From Hordeum vulgare subsp. vulgare (Eukaryota > Streptophyta > Magnoliopsida > Poales > Poaceae), in the NCBI RefSeq assembly GCF_904849725.1, contig NC_058518.1, positions 503,489,225 through 503,553,224 of the forward strand: a DNA stretch of 64,000 bases, given 5' to 3'. Below, piece after piece: positions 1-11,289 of the stretch. Position numbers and translations under genes: made by a program. A model generated the notes under the pieces. The model was not told where the DNA came from and ran no database searches. It was given only the letters and a program-made list of their open reading frames with translations. The stretch's first letter is position 1. Every line of letters begins with the position of its first letter.

Positions 1-1161
1 CATCTGAATCTTGTGCAGATCGACGACATCAGCAACATGCAACTCCAATTTCATCTTCTCTTCTTCAACTCTTTTCTTTTTTTTTCAGCTAAATTTAACC
101 TCTCAACAAGAGGGTCGGTTGGAATTTCCGGTTCACATAACAGCTAGATAAATACATCTATGTCAAGGTGGTCGGCATAATAGTCACAAACACTAAATGA
201 AATAAATAGTTAGAAAAGATAATATATCACATGTGAATAGTAGACCGAACGAGAGCCGGCGGGGGCGGATACCAAATCCATGGCACTATATAATAACAAA
301 CAATAATACAACTAAGAAAATTATACAAGGAGCTATATAAATTATACGAGTCAGAACTTTTTTCTCTAAAAAAGATAATTAAGAACAAGAGGATCACCAC
401 GGTGGTGTGAGCGACGAGATCGGCACAGACGATCTACGGGGGTGAGGACGACGGGCACGGGGACGGGACGGCACCCTACACATGCGCAAACTAAAACATT
501 GATTTGAGCTCAAATTGTGCATCTAAATCAAATAAACTCACACATACACTCCTCCACTAAAATCCACAAACCACACTACTTCTATATCATTTGAAATGAG
601 CTAAACTAGTAGTGATAGATGAGGATGAAGTTGCTAACCTTTTTATAACACATCGATAGTTGGTGCACCGCCAAAACTAGACAAATCCTGGGGAAATGGA
701 GCTTGGAGGTCGATCTTGGAGAGGAGAGAAAGCTTAAGTGTGACTCAAGCATTTCATCAAACACCTCATGTGCATAGGAGGTGAGAATACAGTAGCACAC
801 ACCTCCCACAGCTGGCCGGCCAAAAAACAGAGGAGTGAGCGAGCAGGGACAAGCATATATATAGGCATTCTTTTAGTCCCGGTTGGTGTCTAGACCTGAG
901 ACTGAAGACTGACCTTTAGTCCCACTTCCACGCACTTACCGGGAATAAAGGGGTTGCGCTAGGAGCCAAGCCCTTTAGTCCCGGTTGGTGGCTGGAAGCG
1001 GGACTAAAGGTCCCAAACGAACCAGGACTTGTGCCCGCCGAGGCCTGACCGACGTCCTAGCCGTTTAACCGGGACTGACGCACGCATTAGTCTAGATTCG
1101 TAAGTCGACCGGGACTGTTGCTCTGATCTGGTAAAAACCAATGCCCTGTTTTCTAATAGTG
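1..1161. mobile_element. CACTA transposon end (CACTA-0), other end outside window
   Basis: The segment ends in TTCTAATAGTG at 1151-1161, the reverse complement of a CACTA-type terminus (CACTATTAGAA). TAT at 1162-1164 would be one copy of the usual 3-bp target duplication. Copies of TTTAGTCCC lie just inside the end (about 872, 914 and 974), as in grass CACTA subterminal regions. Further in, 1-870 holds no frame I recognise; the short open frames there look accidental. The matching second terminus is not seen in the window, so the element should extend to the left. To the right it abuts a copia reverse-transcriptase frame, which suggests it inserted into that element. Confidence 0.75.
972..1010. 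repeat. CACTA-0 subterminal inverted repeat (hairpin)
   Basis: CCTTTAGTCCCG at 972-983 is the exact reverse complement of CGGGACTAAAGG at 999-1010, leaving a 15-base loop. It is one of several GGGACTAAA/TTTAGTCCC subterminal motifs near the terminus at 1161. Such motifs are presumed transposase-binding sites in CACTA elements; that role is inferred here. Confidence 0.7.
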
Positions 1162-2275
1162 TATGTGTGTCCACTTCGCAAATCACTCTATATATGGTCT
1201 AAAGAAAGCTCCTTGGACATGGTTCCGCTGATTTCAGGTTTTTTGAGCTTCCAAAAGTGATTCCTCACTCTTCATCATGCATCACGACACCTCCATTGCC
1301 TACTTGTTAGTATGCGTTGATGATATCATCCTCACAGAAAGTTCTCCATCCACCACCACATACATCATCAACTCGCTCAAGTCATAGTTTTCCATGTCTG
1401 ACCTTGGTGCTCTTCATCATTTCTTGGACAACAACATCACCACGAACTCCTCCGACCACTTCTTATGACAACAATAGTACACCCTCGAGATTCTTGAGTG
1501 TGCCAAGATGCTTAACTGCAAGCTAGTTTCTACCCTTATTGAAACCAGCTCCAAGCTCTCTTCCCATGACGACAACCTGCTGTCCAATCCCACGCATTAC
1601 CGTAGTTTGGCTGGCGCACTCCAATACCTCATACTCACCACCCCGATATTTCATATGTTGTCCAACAAGTGTGCATGTTCATGCACGCTCCTCGAGACAC
1701 TTGCATGCAACTTGTGAAGCGCATTCTTCCCTACTTGCAAGGCACTTCCCACTATGGACTTCAACTCTACAAATCCTCCTCCAACGACCTCATTGCATAT
1801 ATCGATGCAGATTGGGCCGGTTGTCCGAATACCCGTAAGTCTACTTTGGGTTTTTGCGCCTTCCTTTGTTCCAATCTCATCTCCTGATACTCTAAACGGC
1901 AATCCACCATATCCCATTCCAGTGCCGAAGTTGAGTACATGGGCATTGCAAATTGTGTGCCCGAATCTTGCTGGTTGTGTTAACTTCTTCACGAGCTCAA
2001 GCTCCCCCACCACATGTGCCACTATCGTGTACCGTGACAATGTCAGTGCATCGTGTATCTCGTGTGCAATCTAGTCTAACACTAGAGTACCAAATACATT
2101 GAGATCGACTTGCATTTTGTATGTGACAAGGTGGCTCTTAGCGAGGCTTGTGTTCTCTATGTTCCCTCCATGTCTTAGTTTGCCGACATCTTTACCAAAG
2201 GGCTACCTTCACAGGTTTTCACGGATTTTCGACCCAGCCTCAACATCTTTCTAAACAGAGTTCCGGATGAGGGGG
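1162..2275 (+). pseudogene. Decayed Ty1-copia RT-RNase H fragment (copia-0)
   Basis: Pieces of a copia polyprotein can be read on the plus strand across several frames. First, YVCPLRKSLYGLK-like residues start directly after the CACTA terminus, followed by a PWTWF block. The reverse-transcriptase active-site context VCVDDIILT lies near 1310-1335. MSDLGALHHFL follows near 1395, then RNase H motifs (YIDADWAGCPNTRKST near 1798-1842). A terminal ADIFTKGLPSQVFTDF lies near 2178-2230. Many frameshifts and stops separate these pieces, so it is dead. The N-terminal part should lie on the far side of CACTA-0, outside the window. A purine run, GATGAGGGGG, just before 2276 is the likely polypurine tract. 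Confidence 0.85.
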
Positions 2276-2329
2276 TGTTAGAATATATATAAATTCCACT
2301 AATATACAAAAAAGAAGAATAAATACAGG

Positions 2330-2590
2330 GTATCAAACCTATAGAGTTTTTTCTTCAAAGAAATAGAAATATCATCATATAGAGTCAGGGAATGGAATAG
2401 TCAGCGAATGAAGCATATTCATTAACAACTCCATTTACAGATTAAAAATTGAAATTGTTTAACTAGACTAACCTTTTTATCATAGTACTTTGATAAATTA
2501 AGCGGGCGAGCGGCGACAATCGAACCCGTATCTTCTCCTTGGCAAGGAGATGTTTTACAATTGAACTACGCTCGCTACGGTATTGTACTG
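2330..2590 (-). other. Probable nuclear plastid DNA (NUPT) fragment around trnG-GCC
   Basis: The stretch contains a near-perfect plastid-type tRNA-Gly(GCC) gene flanked by A/T-rich spacer that resembles neither the LTR on either side nor other repeats here. The limits are approximate because I cannot align it to a plastid genome. It lies inside the presumed LTR of a decayed copia element, so it would be a transferred fragment rather than a functional locus. Confidence 0.5.
2505..2575 (-). pseudogene. trnG-GCC: Plastid-like tRNA-Gly (anticodon GCC), probably non-functional
   Basis: On the minus strand, GCGAGCG at the 5' end pairs perfectly with CGCTCGC at the 3' end to form a 7-bp acceptor stem. 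CTCCT/AGGAG form the anticodon stem around TTGCCAA, giving anticodon GCC. The GGGTTCGATT T-loop core is present. Two places depart from the bacterial/plastid form: the D-loop reads ATTGT where ATGGT is expected, losing an invariant G, and the T-arm reads GATTGTCGCC where GATTCCCGCC would close the stem. No nuclear promoter boxes are needed to explain it; it looks like a captured plastid tRNA. Confidence 0.75.
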
Positions 2591-2753
2591 GACATTGTAC
2601 CACTACATTATGTTGTATTGATCCGGGTTTGTAGGATCACAACGCGCCATGGCCTGCGTGCCTACATTATAGGTTGTTCGGTGCTCCTCCTTCCTAGGAT
2701 ATAGTAGCATGTAGTGTGAATCAGTTTTGATCAATCAAGAAATTACTTTCCTA

Positions 2754-4842
2754 CTCTAAACCGGAGCAAATCCATTACATTTATACATATTTTAACTAGA
2801 CCGGACTCTAAACCTAAACTAAAATGAGCAAAGACGCTCATTTCCCACTCCATACCAGTCATGAGACCCAAAAAATGAAGTCCCGCCTCGTCCTTAGCAT
2901 TAAAAACACTAACATAAAACGTCTAAGCATATGGAAACACTTGTAAACTACTAAAAAACTAAAAAAATGGTTTCAGTTGCAACGTATAACCGTCATAGCA
3001 TACATGTGAATATGTTGTATAAGCAATGCGACTCTATGAGAAACAAAACTGAAGAAAAACACATCATTAATGGTGCCGATGGGATTTGTTGCATCTCAAC
3101 GGACTAGCATCTCAAAAGAAATCCAAATCGAAATCCCGAGGTAAACTATTAGGAAACTCTAAAGCTTCTATGAATTTAGCCATTGAATTTAAACCTCGAC
3201 CAGATTTTAAACAACCATGCTGACCATGGGATTGGACTTTAAATGCAAAACTACATAATAGACACAATGGTCAATATACAAAAACATTAAAGGTTTGACT
3301 GGTCACTACATAAAACAGTGAGCAACAAACTAAACTAAGAAAATAGTTTCCAGTTACAATAAAACACCTTCGAAGTATAAATGGCATATACTACGCTGCA
3401 ATGCAACTCTAATAGACAAAATCCCTAACTGTACAACAACTAAAAAGCCTTACACGGTTCCGAAAGGAACTCCCCCCTATCGAATCAGCTGCAACGAGAA
3501 CCCCCTTCCCCCACCCCAGGTAATAGATCCCAAGAAGCACCCCATATGTTGTGTTGAATAATGCTACTCTAAGGGTGTGTTTGGTAGCCTACATAGAAAC
3601 CAACAGATCCGTGTGGGATGAAAATGGATTGTTTGATTCCTTGCATTCATTGTTGGACCTGCATTGCACGAAACTTAAAGCAGCTTCCAGCCATGCCCGC
3701 TGGAAACACTCAAATCAGCAGCTTCGAGCAAGCCAAACAAAGGTGGGCTGGATCGAACACACATGATGGGCCTCCTTACACGAGAGGAGGCTGGAGGAAT
3801 GCGGGCTAGTACACAACATGTCGTGTCCTTACACGAGAGGAGGCTGGAGGGATACGAGCAAGTACACAGCATGTCGTGCTATTTTCTTCTATACCTTCAG
3901 TAAACACCTCCCTACTCTCCTTTCTCCATTTTCCCTTCTAATCTTAATAACGGTGATTCGATTCAAGATAAGTTGTACATGAGAAAGATGCACATCGATA
4001 TTATGGTTCTATTTTCACGATCGGTTCGTAGTTTCCTCGACTATAAATGCTCAATTTTGTTTCCATGTCTGAAGCCATTTTGGATGAGTTTTTTCAAATT
4101 TGTCGTGCATAGTCGACCGTTTGCAATTTGTTTCGGCGAGTAGCTTCATCTCGTAGTTCCACATGATATTTGTATTGCAAATTTTCTGTTTTCATGATCC
4201 TAAACGAGAAGATCTACATCTTCCTCCTCATTGTACATATGCATATGTGAGGTCTGATTTAAGACACTATTTAGTCGTCCCTCTAGATCGGCATTGTTGT
4301 TCTCGATCTCCTCTCTCGTGTCTTGCTGCAGTGGTGGCATCTTCACCGTCGTTCATCTCGTCCTTCTCTCTTGGATCTTACTGCATTGATGCCGCCATGA
4401 CGTATGCACTACATTTTTTCTTCTTTATCCTCTGCCTCAGAGCCCTTCTATTCGCCATTCTTGATGCTCACGTCGTTCCTCAGGCCCTTCTTGTGTGCGT
4501 CCTACTACATTGGAGTCGTTTCTGACATCATCCATTCTGGCTTCCCCTCTTTCATCTTACTCCACTAAAGGTGCCATGGCACACACATTGCATTTCTCCT
4601 CCTGTCCTATGTCTCTGTATGGACTTTCCTTGCGGCGACTATGCTAGCAACTAGTTCACCACGCCGCCGGCGCCAACGGGGTCGCTCGTCCACAACTCCA
4701 TGCTCGTCGTGTCAGACGCGGCGCGACGGCCACCGCTATTGTAGTCACCATGGTCTCACACACGCTGCATGTCTCTTTTCCCGTGCTCTTCCTTAGCACT
4801 CCTTCGCATGGAATTTCTGTGCGGCGATGACACTAGAAACTA
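2754..4842. other. Unassigned intergenic sequence
   Basis: No coding frame with recognisable homology was found. The stretch is moderately A/T-rich on the left and turns C/T-rich near 4260-4780, where short open frames are unconvincing. The only structure seen is the 53-bp tandem duplication listed separately and loosely similar C/T-rich segments near 4560-4650 and 4745-4840. It is probably decayed transposon sequence. Confidence 0.4.
3774..3879 (+). repeat. 53-bp tandem duplication
   Basis: Two adjacent copies begin with CCTTACACGAGAGGAGGCTG at 3774 and 3827 and end in a CATGTCGTG block. They differ at a handful of positions (GGAATGCGGGCTAG versus GGGATACGAGCAAG). No function is suggested. 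Confidence 0.85.
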
Positions 4843-5001
4843 CTCCCTCTGTTCCTAAATGTAAGTCTTTGTAGAGATTTCACTAGGGGACAACATACGA
4901 AGAAAAATTTGTGAATCTACACTCTAAAGTATGTCTACATACATACGTATGTAGTCCCCTAGTAAAACCTTTTAAAAACTTATATTTAGGAATGAAGGAA
5001 A
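4843..5001. mobile_element. Stowaway-type MITE (Tc1/Mariner), 159 bp
   Basis: It starts CTCCCTCTGTTCCTAAAT after TA (4841-4842) and ends in ATTTAGGAATGAAGGAAA before TA (5002-5003). This gives imperfect terminal inverted repeats and the TA duplication of Stowaway elements. The interior motif GTAGAGATTTCACTA and its partner TAGTCCCCTAGT are typical of the Triticeae members that give long hairpins. The right terminus has drifted (GAAGGAAA for GGAGGGAG), so the copy is old. Confidence 0.92.
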
Positions 5002-5069
5002 TACTTCGTAGAAGAGCAAGGTAGAAGATCACATCCAACTTCGATAAACCCGCTATACAAACCGTATAA

Positions 5070-6451
5070 GAGCATCTCGAGCAGACCCCATATAATGCCC
5101 CGACCCGTAAAATAACCACCAAAATACGGGTCGCGGCAAAAAATGCTGCCAGACCAGACCCCGCAAACGTGTTCGGCCTGTACATTTTTTGCGGGGCACG
5201 ACAAACATTCACCCTCAACCTTTAGATTCACAGGGTGGGAGACCGACCCGAGATCGCCCCTTATCCGCAACGAGATTTGGCGTGAGGGACATTTCCGCGC
5301 CTTTCCCCCGCTCCCCCTCCTCGGCACCCGTTGCCCCGCCCACCGCATGCTCCGGACCTTCTTCCCCTCCATTCTTCGCCATCATGGAAGCCTTCTAGTC
5401 GGCGAATCTCGTCAACATGGAGGTCGCGCACGCGCAATCCCGTCTGATTGATCTCGTCGCCAACCATGTCGCCCCCTCTCCCGTTGTCACCAATGCGCCA
5501 GCCCGCAAGCGGCAAGGCAACATTGTCGTGCAGGGCGGCACTCCGGCTGGCCCAGCCGCAAGGGAAGGTGCGCCGGGCGCCACCGCTGCTACGCGATTGC
5601 CCGACCGCCGACGGGGAACATGAACAAGGTTTTGAGCGTGAAGCGGAAGAAGGTTCCTACGAAGAAACCTCCGGCCACTCCATCCGCCCTTGCGAGACAT
5701 TCCCCGACGGTGCCTTCCTACGTCGCTGCTTCCACCGCATGCGAGGTGTTCGATGAAAGGCCGGAAGGTATGTATCTTCTCTCACTTATTTTTGCTTCGA
5801 TCATTCGCCATCGTGGTAGGTCATGATGTGCTTTCACTCGATGTAGTCGTGGTTCGAACAATGCCCCTGCCGAGTTCGTGAACTTGTTGGCCACCCACGC
5901 ATTCGACATTGATAAATCCCCGATCGGTGGTTTTGTATTAAAATAAATTGAAGGGTGGTGTTGATGACCACGATGGCGAAGACGAGGTGAAGGAGATAGA
6001 TGAGGGGACGTATCAGCAATCGCATGCAAGTAAAAAAGCGTGAGATCAAAGAACTACACGATGGATTCGGGGGCGGCGATGAACTCGATGGTGCACACTG
6101 AAGAACGACCAAGATGCATGAAGTCCTTTTGCGTTTTGTCTTTTAAACTATGCTCTCATTTCGCGCGCAAACTATGCTTGTTTAAAATCGAACTCATTTG
6201 CCGGAATCGCTGTCAAATTCCAACTATGTTGTATTGCGTGGTTTTCGGTTTTGCGGGTCGACGCGGTGGCGTCCGAGCAGACCCTGCATTGACGACCCGT
6301 ATAATAGCATCTTCTGCGAATATACTTTTATACGGGTCCCTTTTGAGGCGTGTGCCTCTGTCCGCACCCGCGCCGGCCCGCAAAACCTGTTTTCGCCAAC
6401 TGTAAAAGGCTTTTGCAGGTCGACATTATACGAGGTCTGCTAGAGATGCTT
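5070..6451. mobile_element. Non-autonomous PIF/Harbinger-like element
   Basis: GAGCATCTCGAGCAGACC at the left and its imperfect reverse complement GGTCTGCTAGAGATGCTT at the right form terminal inverted repeats. They are flanked by TAA at 5067-5069 and 6452-6454, the 3-bp duplication type of Harbinger elements. The interior (about 1.35 kb) is GC-rich and has two further segments of inverted similarity near the ends (cytosine-rich with ACGGGTCGCGG at 5128-5140; GCGGGTCGACGCGG near 6254). No DDE transposase is seen, so mobilisation would need a partner in trans. Confidence 0.8.
5417..6010 (+). pseudogene. Degraded open-frame remnant inside the Harbinger-like element
   Basis: Broken plus-strand frames read as a basic, proline-rich stretch (ARKRQGNIVVQGG near 5500; KRKKVPTKKPPATPSALARH near 5643-5700). 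An acidic or neutral part follows near 5870-5930 (AEFVNLLATHAFDIDKSP). The composition resembles the N-terminal part of Harbinger accessory (Myb/NAM-like) proteins. There is no intact domain, so this is a suggestion from composition and context only. Several frame changes separate the pieces. Confidence 0.35.
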
Positions 6452-7065
6452 TAAAAGCAGTACATTTAATCAATAGGTGTGTGAGGTAGGATTCAAACTC
6501 TCAATCTGTTGGCTAACTTCTAACCAATGTAATCAACTAGAACAACTCTCTTGTTGTTCCTAATTATTTCTTTTGTTCTTCTTGTTGTGCATCTTATCAG
6601 TCTTGTTTCTTGTTTTTTATTTTGATTGGCCAATTTTTTAAGGTTTTATTCTTTTTATTTTTCTATACTTATTTTTATATTCTTTTCTTTTGTATCTCCT
6701 TAAATTCGTGACTATTTTCTTAAATTAATGAACTTATTCCAAATCCATAAACTTATCTCATAAATTTGTGAAGTTGTTTTGAAATGAATGAATGTTTTAT
6801 TTTGTAAACATTTATCAAATTCATGAAACATTTTTTGTCAAATTATTGATTTTTTTCATATTAATGAACTTTTTTAAATTTTGTGAACATTTTCAAATTT
6901 CTGAACGTTTTTGTCAAATTTGTCAACTTTTTTCAAATCGATAATTTTTTTAATTTTGTGATTTTTTTGTCACATTTCTATTTATTTTCTCAAATCAATA
7001 GTTTTTTTAAACCTGTGGACTTTATTATAACTATTAAATATGCACGTGCAACCACGTCTTGTTAG
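6452..7065. repeat. AT-rich degenerate short-period repeat
   Basis: From about 6700 to 7020 the sequence is made of variants of a roughly 20-bp unit resembling AAATTTGTGAACTTTTTTC (for example near 6765, 6835, 6885 and 6945). The copies are too diverged for exact counting. Open frames here are phenylalanine-rich artefacts. 6452-6600 shows nothing recognisable. Confidence 0.6.
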
Positions 7066-8330
7066 AATCGATATTTTAATATATGAACATTAAATTTTTC
7101 ATTTAGATTTAATGATATATAATCTTATGTGGGCAATGATTTAGCATATATTCTAAGTGCTATGTGAATTTAATTTTTGATGGGACTTAAACATACTTGC
7201 CTAAATCATATTGACATTAAATCCGCCAGTAGTACTCGGAAATCAAGAATCTTAATTAACATTAGTAACATTTCTCCCTTGGTGAACCAATAAACTACCT
7301 ATTCTAATCCAGACGACTCTATGGGACACATCGGGTCACCACAATGACCAGAAAAATGTATAGATAAGGCAGAATAAATCAACATATATTTCTCACCATA
7401 TTATTCTGGCTATAGTTCACTATCATTTAGTTGTTGAAATCATCGCCGGTGTTGCTTGAAACACCACCTCCGTAGCTCAGTGTTCTCGTTGACATCGATC
7501 TGTCGGCCTAATCCTCTTCTTCCTCATCATTTATCTCATAGAATATCTTTCCTCTTTTTAGGCTACATGTTGGTTCTGATAAAAAGCAACAATTAGAAAG
7601 AAAATACTGTTAGCTCAAATACATGTTATGGCAAATATATTTCAGTTGCAGCTTTGTTATAGGCATACATCACGAGAAATGAATGCTATGGAGACATTGA
7701 GGCTTGCAACTTTTTCAAAAGCTTGTCTTATAACTGGAGGCCGCTAAAAACTGGCTAGTATGCCAGTGCAAATAATTATGGTGTCGTCAAGTCTTACACT
7801 AACTTCAGTATGGCGGAAGAGGTGTGCACCACTACACCTGAAGTTGCTTTGCGTTGCAGCCTGCTCTCCTCTCTTGCATCTATTTGGCCTTCTTACTTGT
7901 ACCCAGAACACTTTCTTCTCCTCCTCTCCCTAACAGAAAAAAAACCACAAGGATTTCAACAAAAAAATGGTTGATTCAGCAGAAAAACTTTTCTTGTTAA
8001 TCCATCATAGACAGAATATCCTCACTTCAACCAACCATTGAAATTGTACCATATAAAATTCAGAAAATTGCAAATAAGACGGTGTGGGAGCAGAATGGTT
8101 AGAAGTTATGGACCAAGGATATCAACGCCTTACTTCGGATCTGACCGCACCAGCTTACAGAGAGGGAAGGGGAGAAGCATGGAGGGGAGATGGAGTCGAG
8201 TACCATACCAGCAAAAACTCTTGCATCGATTTGGTCGATCTGATGGTTGAGCGTGGACGCTGGAAGCAGGAGGGCAGCGGGTGACGCGTGCGGACTCAGC
8301 GGGTGGGGTGGCCTCGTCGATGCCGAAAAC
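7066..8330. other. Unassigned intergenic sequence
   Basis: No recognisable protein, RNA or transposon end was found in this stretch. Short open frames near 8038-8330 overlap on both strands, have no visible family motif and are not called. It may be decayed element sequence. Confidence 0.4.
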
Positions 8331-9000
8331 ACAGGTTCTCATACAAACCTTTCTGGCCTACCTGAGCATCCTCTCTTTAACATGGTCTATTTTTGGACAT
8401 GCGTGAAATGGCCTCATCTTTTGCCAGCAGCTAGGCATCAATCTCAAGTATGAACGATTTCGACACCGTGTGCGAGTTACGTCACGTCCGGCCATTTTTC
8501 ATCGAGAAAACTGCAGAAAATGCAAAGATTATTGTGAATTCAAAAAATTTGGCATGGTGTCTAGAATTGATCATATAATCTTATAGAAAAAATTGGAGTC
8601 ATTTGCCGATGCTGAAAAACAGGCTTTCATACGGATCCTTCTAGCCCGGAAGTCGGAACACCCTCTTTTGAACATGATCTATTTTTGTACATGTAAAAAA
8701 TGACCCCAATTTTGGCCAGTAGGTGGGCATGCCCATGGTAGGGATCCATGCTAATTTTGAATAATTTCTGACATAGTATGCAAATTCCGTCATGTTTGCC
8801 AAATTATCTGTCATTTTTCACCGAGAAAACTTCGGGAAGTATTAGTTTTGAGCGTACAAACAACGTCCTCTCAAATGTAGCGCTCCGGACATCCTACATC
8901 GAACATGATATTATTTTTGAACATTCTCTATTTGACGCCAACTCTTTGGACATGTCCATGATAGAGATTCATGCCCGGTTTGAAATAAAAAATATTTAAA
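8331..9000 (+). repeat. Degenerate tandem repeat, about 290-bp unit
   Basis: A block beginning GGTTCTCATACAAACC (about 8333) recurs as GGCTTTCATACGGATCC (about 8622), with matching order of later motifs. These are CTCTTTAACATGGTCTATTTTTGGACATG versus CTTTTGAACATGATCTATTTTTGTACATG (each shorter part visible near 8371 and 8661), and a CATTTTTCATCGAGAAAACT versus CATTTTTCACCGAGAAAACT pair near 8492 and 8812. A weaker third copy spans about 8857-8990. No coding function is evident. Confidence 0.7.
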
Positions 9001-10220
9001 ATTACAATTTAAACAGCTACTTAAAACTTTTTATTTTAAGTTTTTAACATAACTAATAAATACGAAAGTATTAAATTAAAACAATTATTATTTTAAGCAT
9101 TTAATAAATATTTGAAGGAACAAAGAATTCAAAATTGAAAATTAAAATAGATTTTTAAAATTATTTTTTGATATCCCAAAAAAGTATATTCATTTTTTAA
9201 GTTTTATAAATAATAAGAAATTTCAGAAAAATAGAAAATATAAAAGTAAAAACTAAATAAATAGAGAAGTAAAGACCCAGAAAAGCACAATGCGGCAGAT
9301 TGCTACTACTTTGCACCAACCGAGCGGCCGAGAAACGCATTTGGGACAGTCCATTTCTACAGTTAACGTAGCAACAAGCCATCCGTTAGTTTTTGCTTTC
9401 TATTTTTATTTTAGCAGTTCTTGCTCTGCATTATTTTTATATATTTGTTTCAATTTTATTTCATTTCTTTATTAAACAAAACTAAATTCTATTTTTTTAA
9501 TTTTTCCCTTTCGTTTATTTTCTGATTTAATATTTACTTTATCCTTTCAGAAAAATGTTCATGATTTCAAAAACTGTTTGAATTTTTTAATAAATCTCCA
9601 TTCTAAAAAGTTGCTCAGAATTTCAAAACAAGTTCGTTTTCTATTTATGATCAGAAAATTAAGAAAATTATTGGATTTCCAAAAATGGTTCCCTTCTCTA
9701 AAAATTGATCAGAATGTTAATTATTTTCGCTATTTCTATTTTGTCACGAAACACACACAAAATTCGCAGTTCAGAAAAATAAAATTGAGAATTTGAAAAA
9801 ATGATCAGTTTTCCTACAAGATGTTCACTATTTCAATAAATATTTTAGTGTTGATAAAATGTTAGTAATTTAAAACCTGTTCTAGTTGGTGTTCTCACAT
9901 TTTACATAAATATGAAAAGCTGCAAGAATGTTAGAAAATGTTCTTGTTTTCTGCAAAATGTTTAGAATGTTAAAAAATTGTCCTGTTTTCAATGTTTCTC
10001 AAAACTCATACATTATTTGGGAATTTCAAAAAAGGTTCGCGCTTTTGAGGATTTTTTTCAGAATTTATAAAATATTACCATTTACTAGTTTTGTTCTCTA
10101 AACTCTAAAAATTTCACGTTTTCATAAAAATGTTAGGTATTTTTAAAATATGAATTTTCAAATTTATAACGAGTTTTTCAAACAATTGTCCGAATTTCCG
10201 AAAAATATCAAAAAACATCA
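9001..10220. repeat. AT-rich low-complexity region
   Basis: This is strongly A/T-rich sequence with degenerate motifs such as AAAATGTTCAGAATTTCAAAA repeated loosely from about 9550 to 10220. A small, more GC-balanced block (9285-9380) interrupts it. No genes are supported. Confidence 0.6.
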
Positions 10221-10249
10221 ATCATTTAAAAAAACGGGATTTTGAAACA

Positions 10250-11280
10250 TTAATGCATGAAAAGTAGCAAATGAAGTCACAAAATGGTTGAAAATTAATG
10301 ATGTGGCTTTGAATGGTGCATATTGAACGCACAAAAAGTCTGGAGTTAAAATATATTAAATAAATGAAATCCCTTTGTAATAGTTGAGTTTGTATCCGAA
10401 ACCCTGATATTTTGAAAGAGATTGTCATGTTTGTACACGAAGTGCATCCAGTTTTTTCCATACCCTCTCAACTTTTTAGACATTCTATGTGGGTGAAATT
10501 ATGATACCATGCCAAGTTTCAACTTTTTCAGAGTTCATTTGTAGTGCTTTTCCATTTTAGGGTTATTTAGCTCACAAAAATCATTAAATGCATAAAAATA
10601 GCAAATGAAGTTAGAAAAGGGTTAAAAAATTGATGATGTGGTTTGAGTGGTGCATATTGAACGCATAAAAAGTCTGGAGTTAAAATATGTTAAAAAATAA
10701 AATCCCTTTGTAATAGATGAGTTTTCGTTCGAAACCCTGATACTTCGAAAGAGATTGTCTAGTTTGTACACGAAGTGCATCCAATTTTTGCCTTACTCTT
10801 CTCAAATTTTTAGCACATGCTATGTGGTTGAAATTATAATACCAATGTCAAGTTTCAACCTTTTGAGAGTTCATTTGTAGTGTTTTTCAATTTCAGGGTG
10901 ATTTAGCTCAAATTTTTTATGAAATACATGAAAAATAGCAAATAAAGTCAGAAAAGGGTTTAAAGTTGATGATATGGCTTTGAATGATGCATATTAAATG
11001 TACAAAAATTCTGGAGTTAAAATATGTTAAAAAAAGAAATTTCTTTGTAATAGATGAGTTTTCGTCCGAAACCGTGAAGCTTCGAAAGAGAGTGTCCAGT
11101 TTGTACACGAAGTGTATTCAGTTTTTGCCTTAACCATCTCAACGTTTTAGCACATACTATGTGGGTGAAATTATGATACCATGCCAAGTTTCAACTTTTT
11201 CAGAATTCATTTGTACTGTTTTTTCAATTTCAGGGTCATTTAGCTCAAAAAATTCAATAAATGCATGAAAAATTGAAAAT
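10250..11280 (+). repeat. About 333-bp tandem array upstream of the CACTA-1 frame
   Basis: Three copies start near 10253, 10585 and 10919, with a partial fourth near 11261. Each has in order a TGCATGAAAAATAGCAAATGAAG block, GATGTGGCTTTGAATGGTGC, CTGGAGTTAAAATATGTT, GTACACGAAGTGCATCCA and CATGCCAAGTTTCAACTTTT. The same unit recurs in inverted orientation at 37440-38330 inside CACTA-2. In both elements it lies on the upstream side of the protease-like frame, so it seems to be a family feature of these CACTA elements. Confidence 0.85.
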
Positions 11281-11289
11281 ATTAAACTA

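Larger units (their letters stand above)
2276..2753 (+). repeat. Probable 3' LTR of copia-0, carrying a plastid-like insert
   Basis: TGTTAGAATATATATAAA begins directly after the polypurine tract of the decayed copia element, as an LTR should. The right boundary near 2753 (TCAATCAAGAAATTACTTTCCTAC) is a guess from typical copia LTR ends. No second copy is present in the window to confirm it. About half of its length is taken up by plastid-like sequence. Confidence 0.5.

Noticed and set aside
2505..2575. A functional nuclear tRNA-Gly gene
   Set aside because: The plastid-type sequence lacks an invariant D-loop G and has a broken T-arm, inside a decayed retroelement.
4831..4842. CACTAGAAAC considered as a CACTA terminus
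   Set aside because: No subterminal TTTAGTCCC motifs, no partner terminus and no matching duplication; it simply precedes the Stowaway element.
10250..11280. Regular repeats considered as a CRISPR-like or satellite array
   Set aside because: The unit is about 333 bp with diverged copies and no spacers; a eukaryotic CACTA-associated array fits better.
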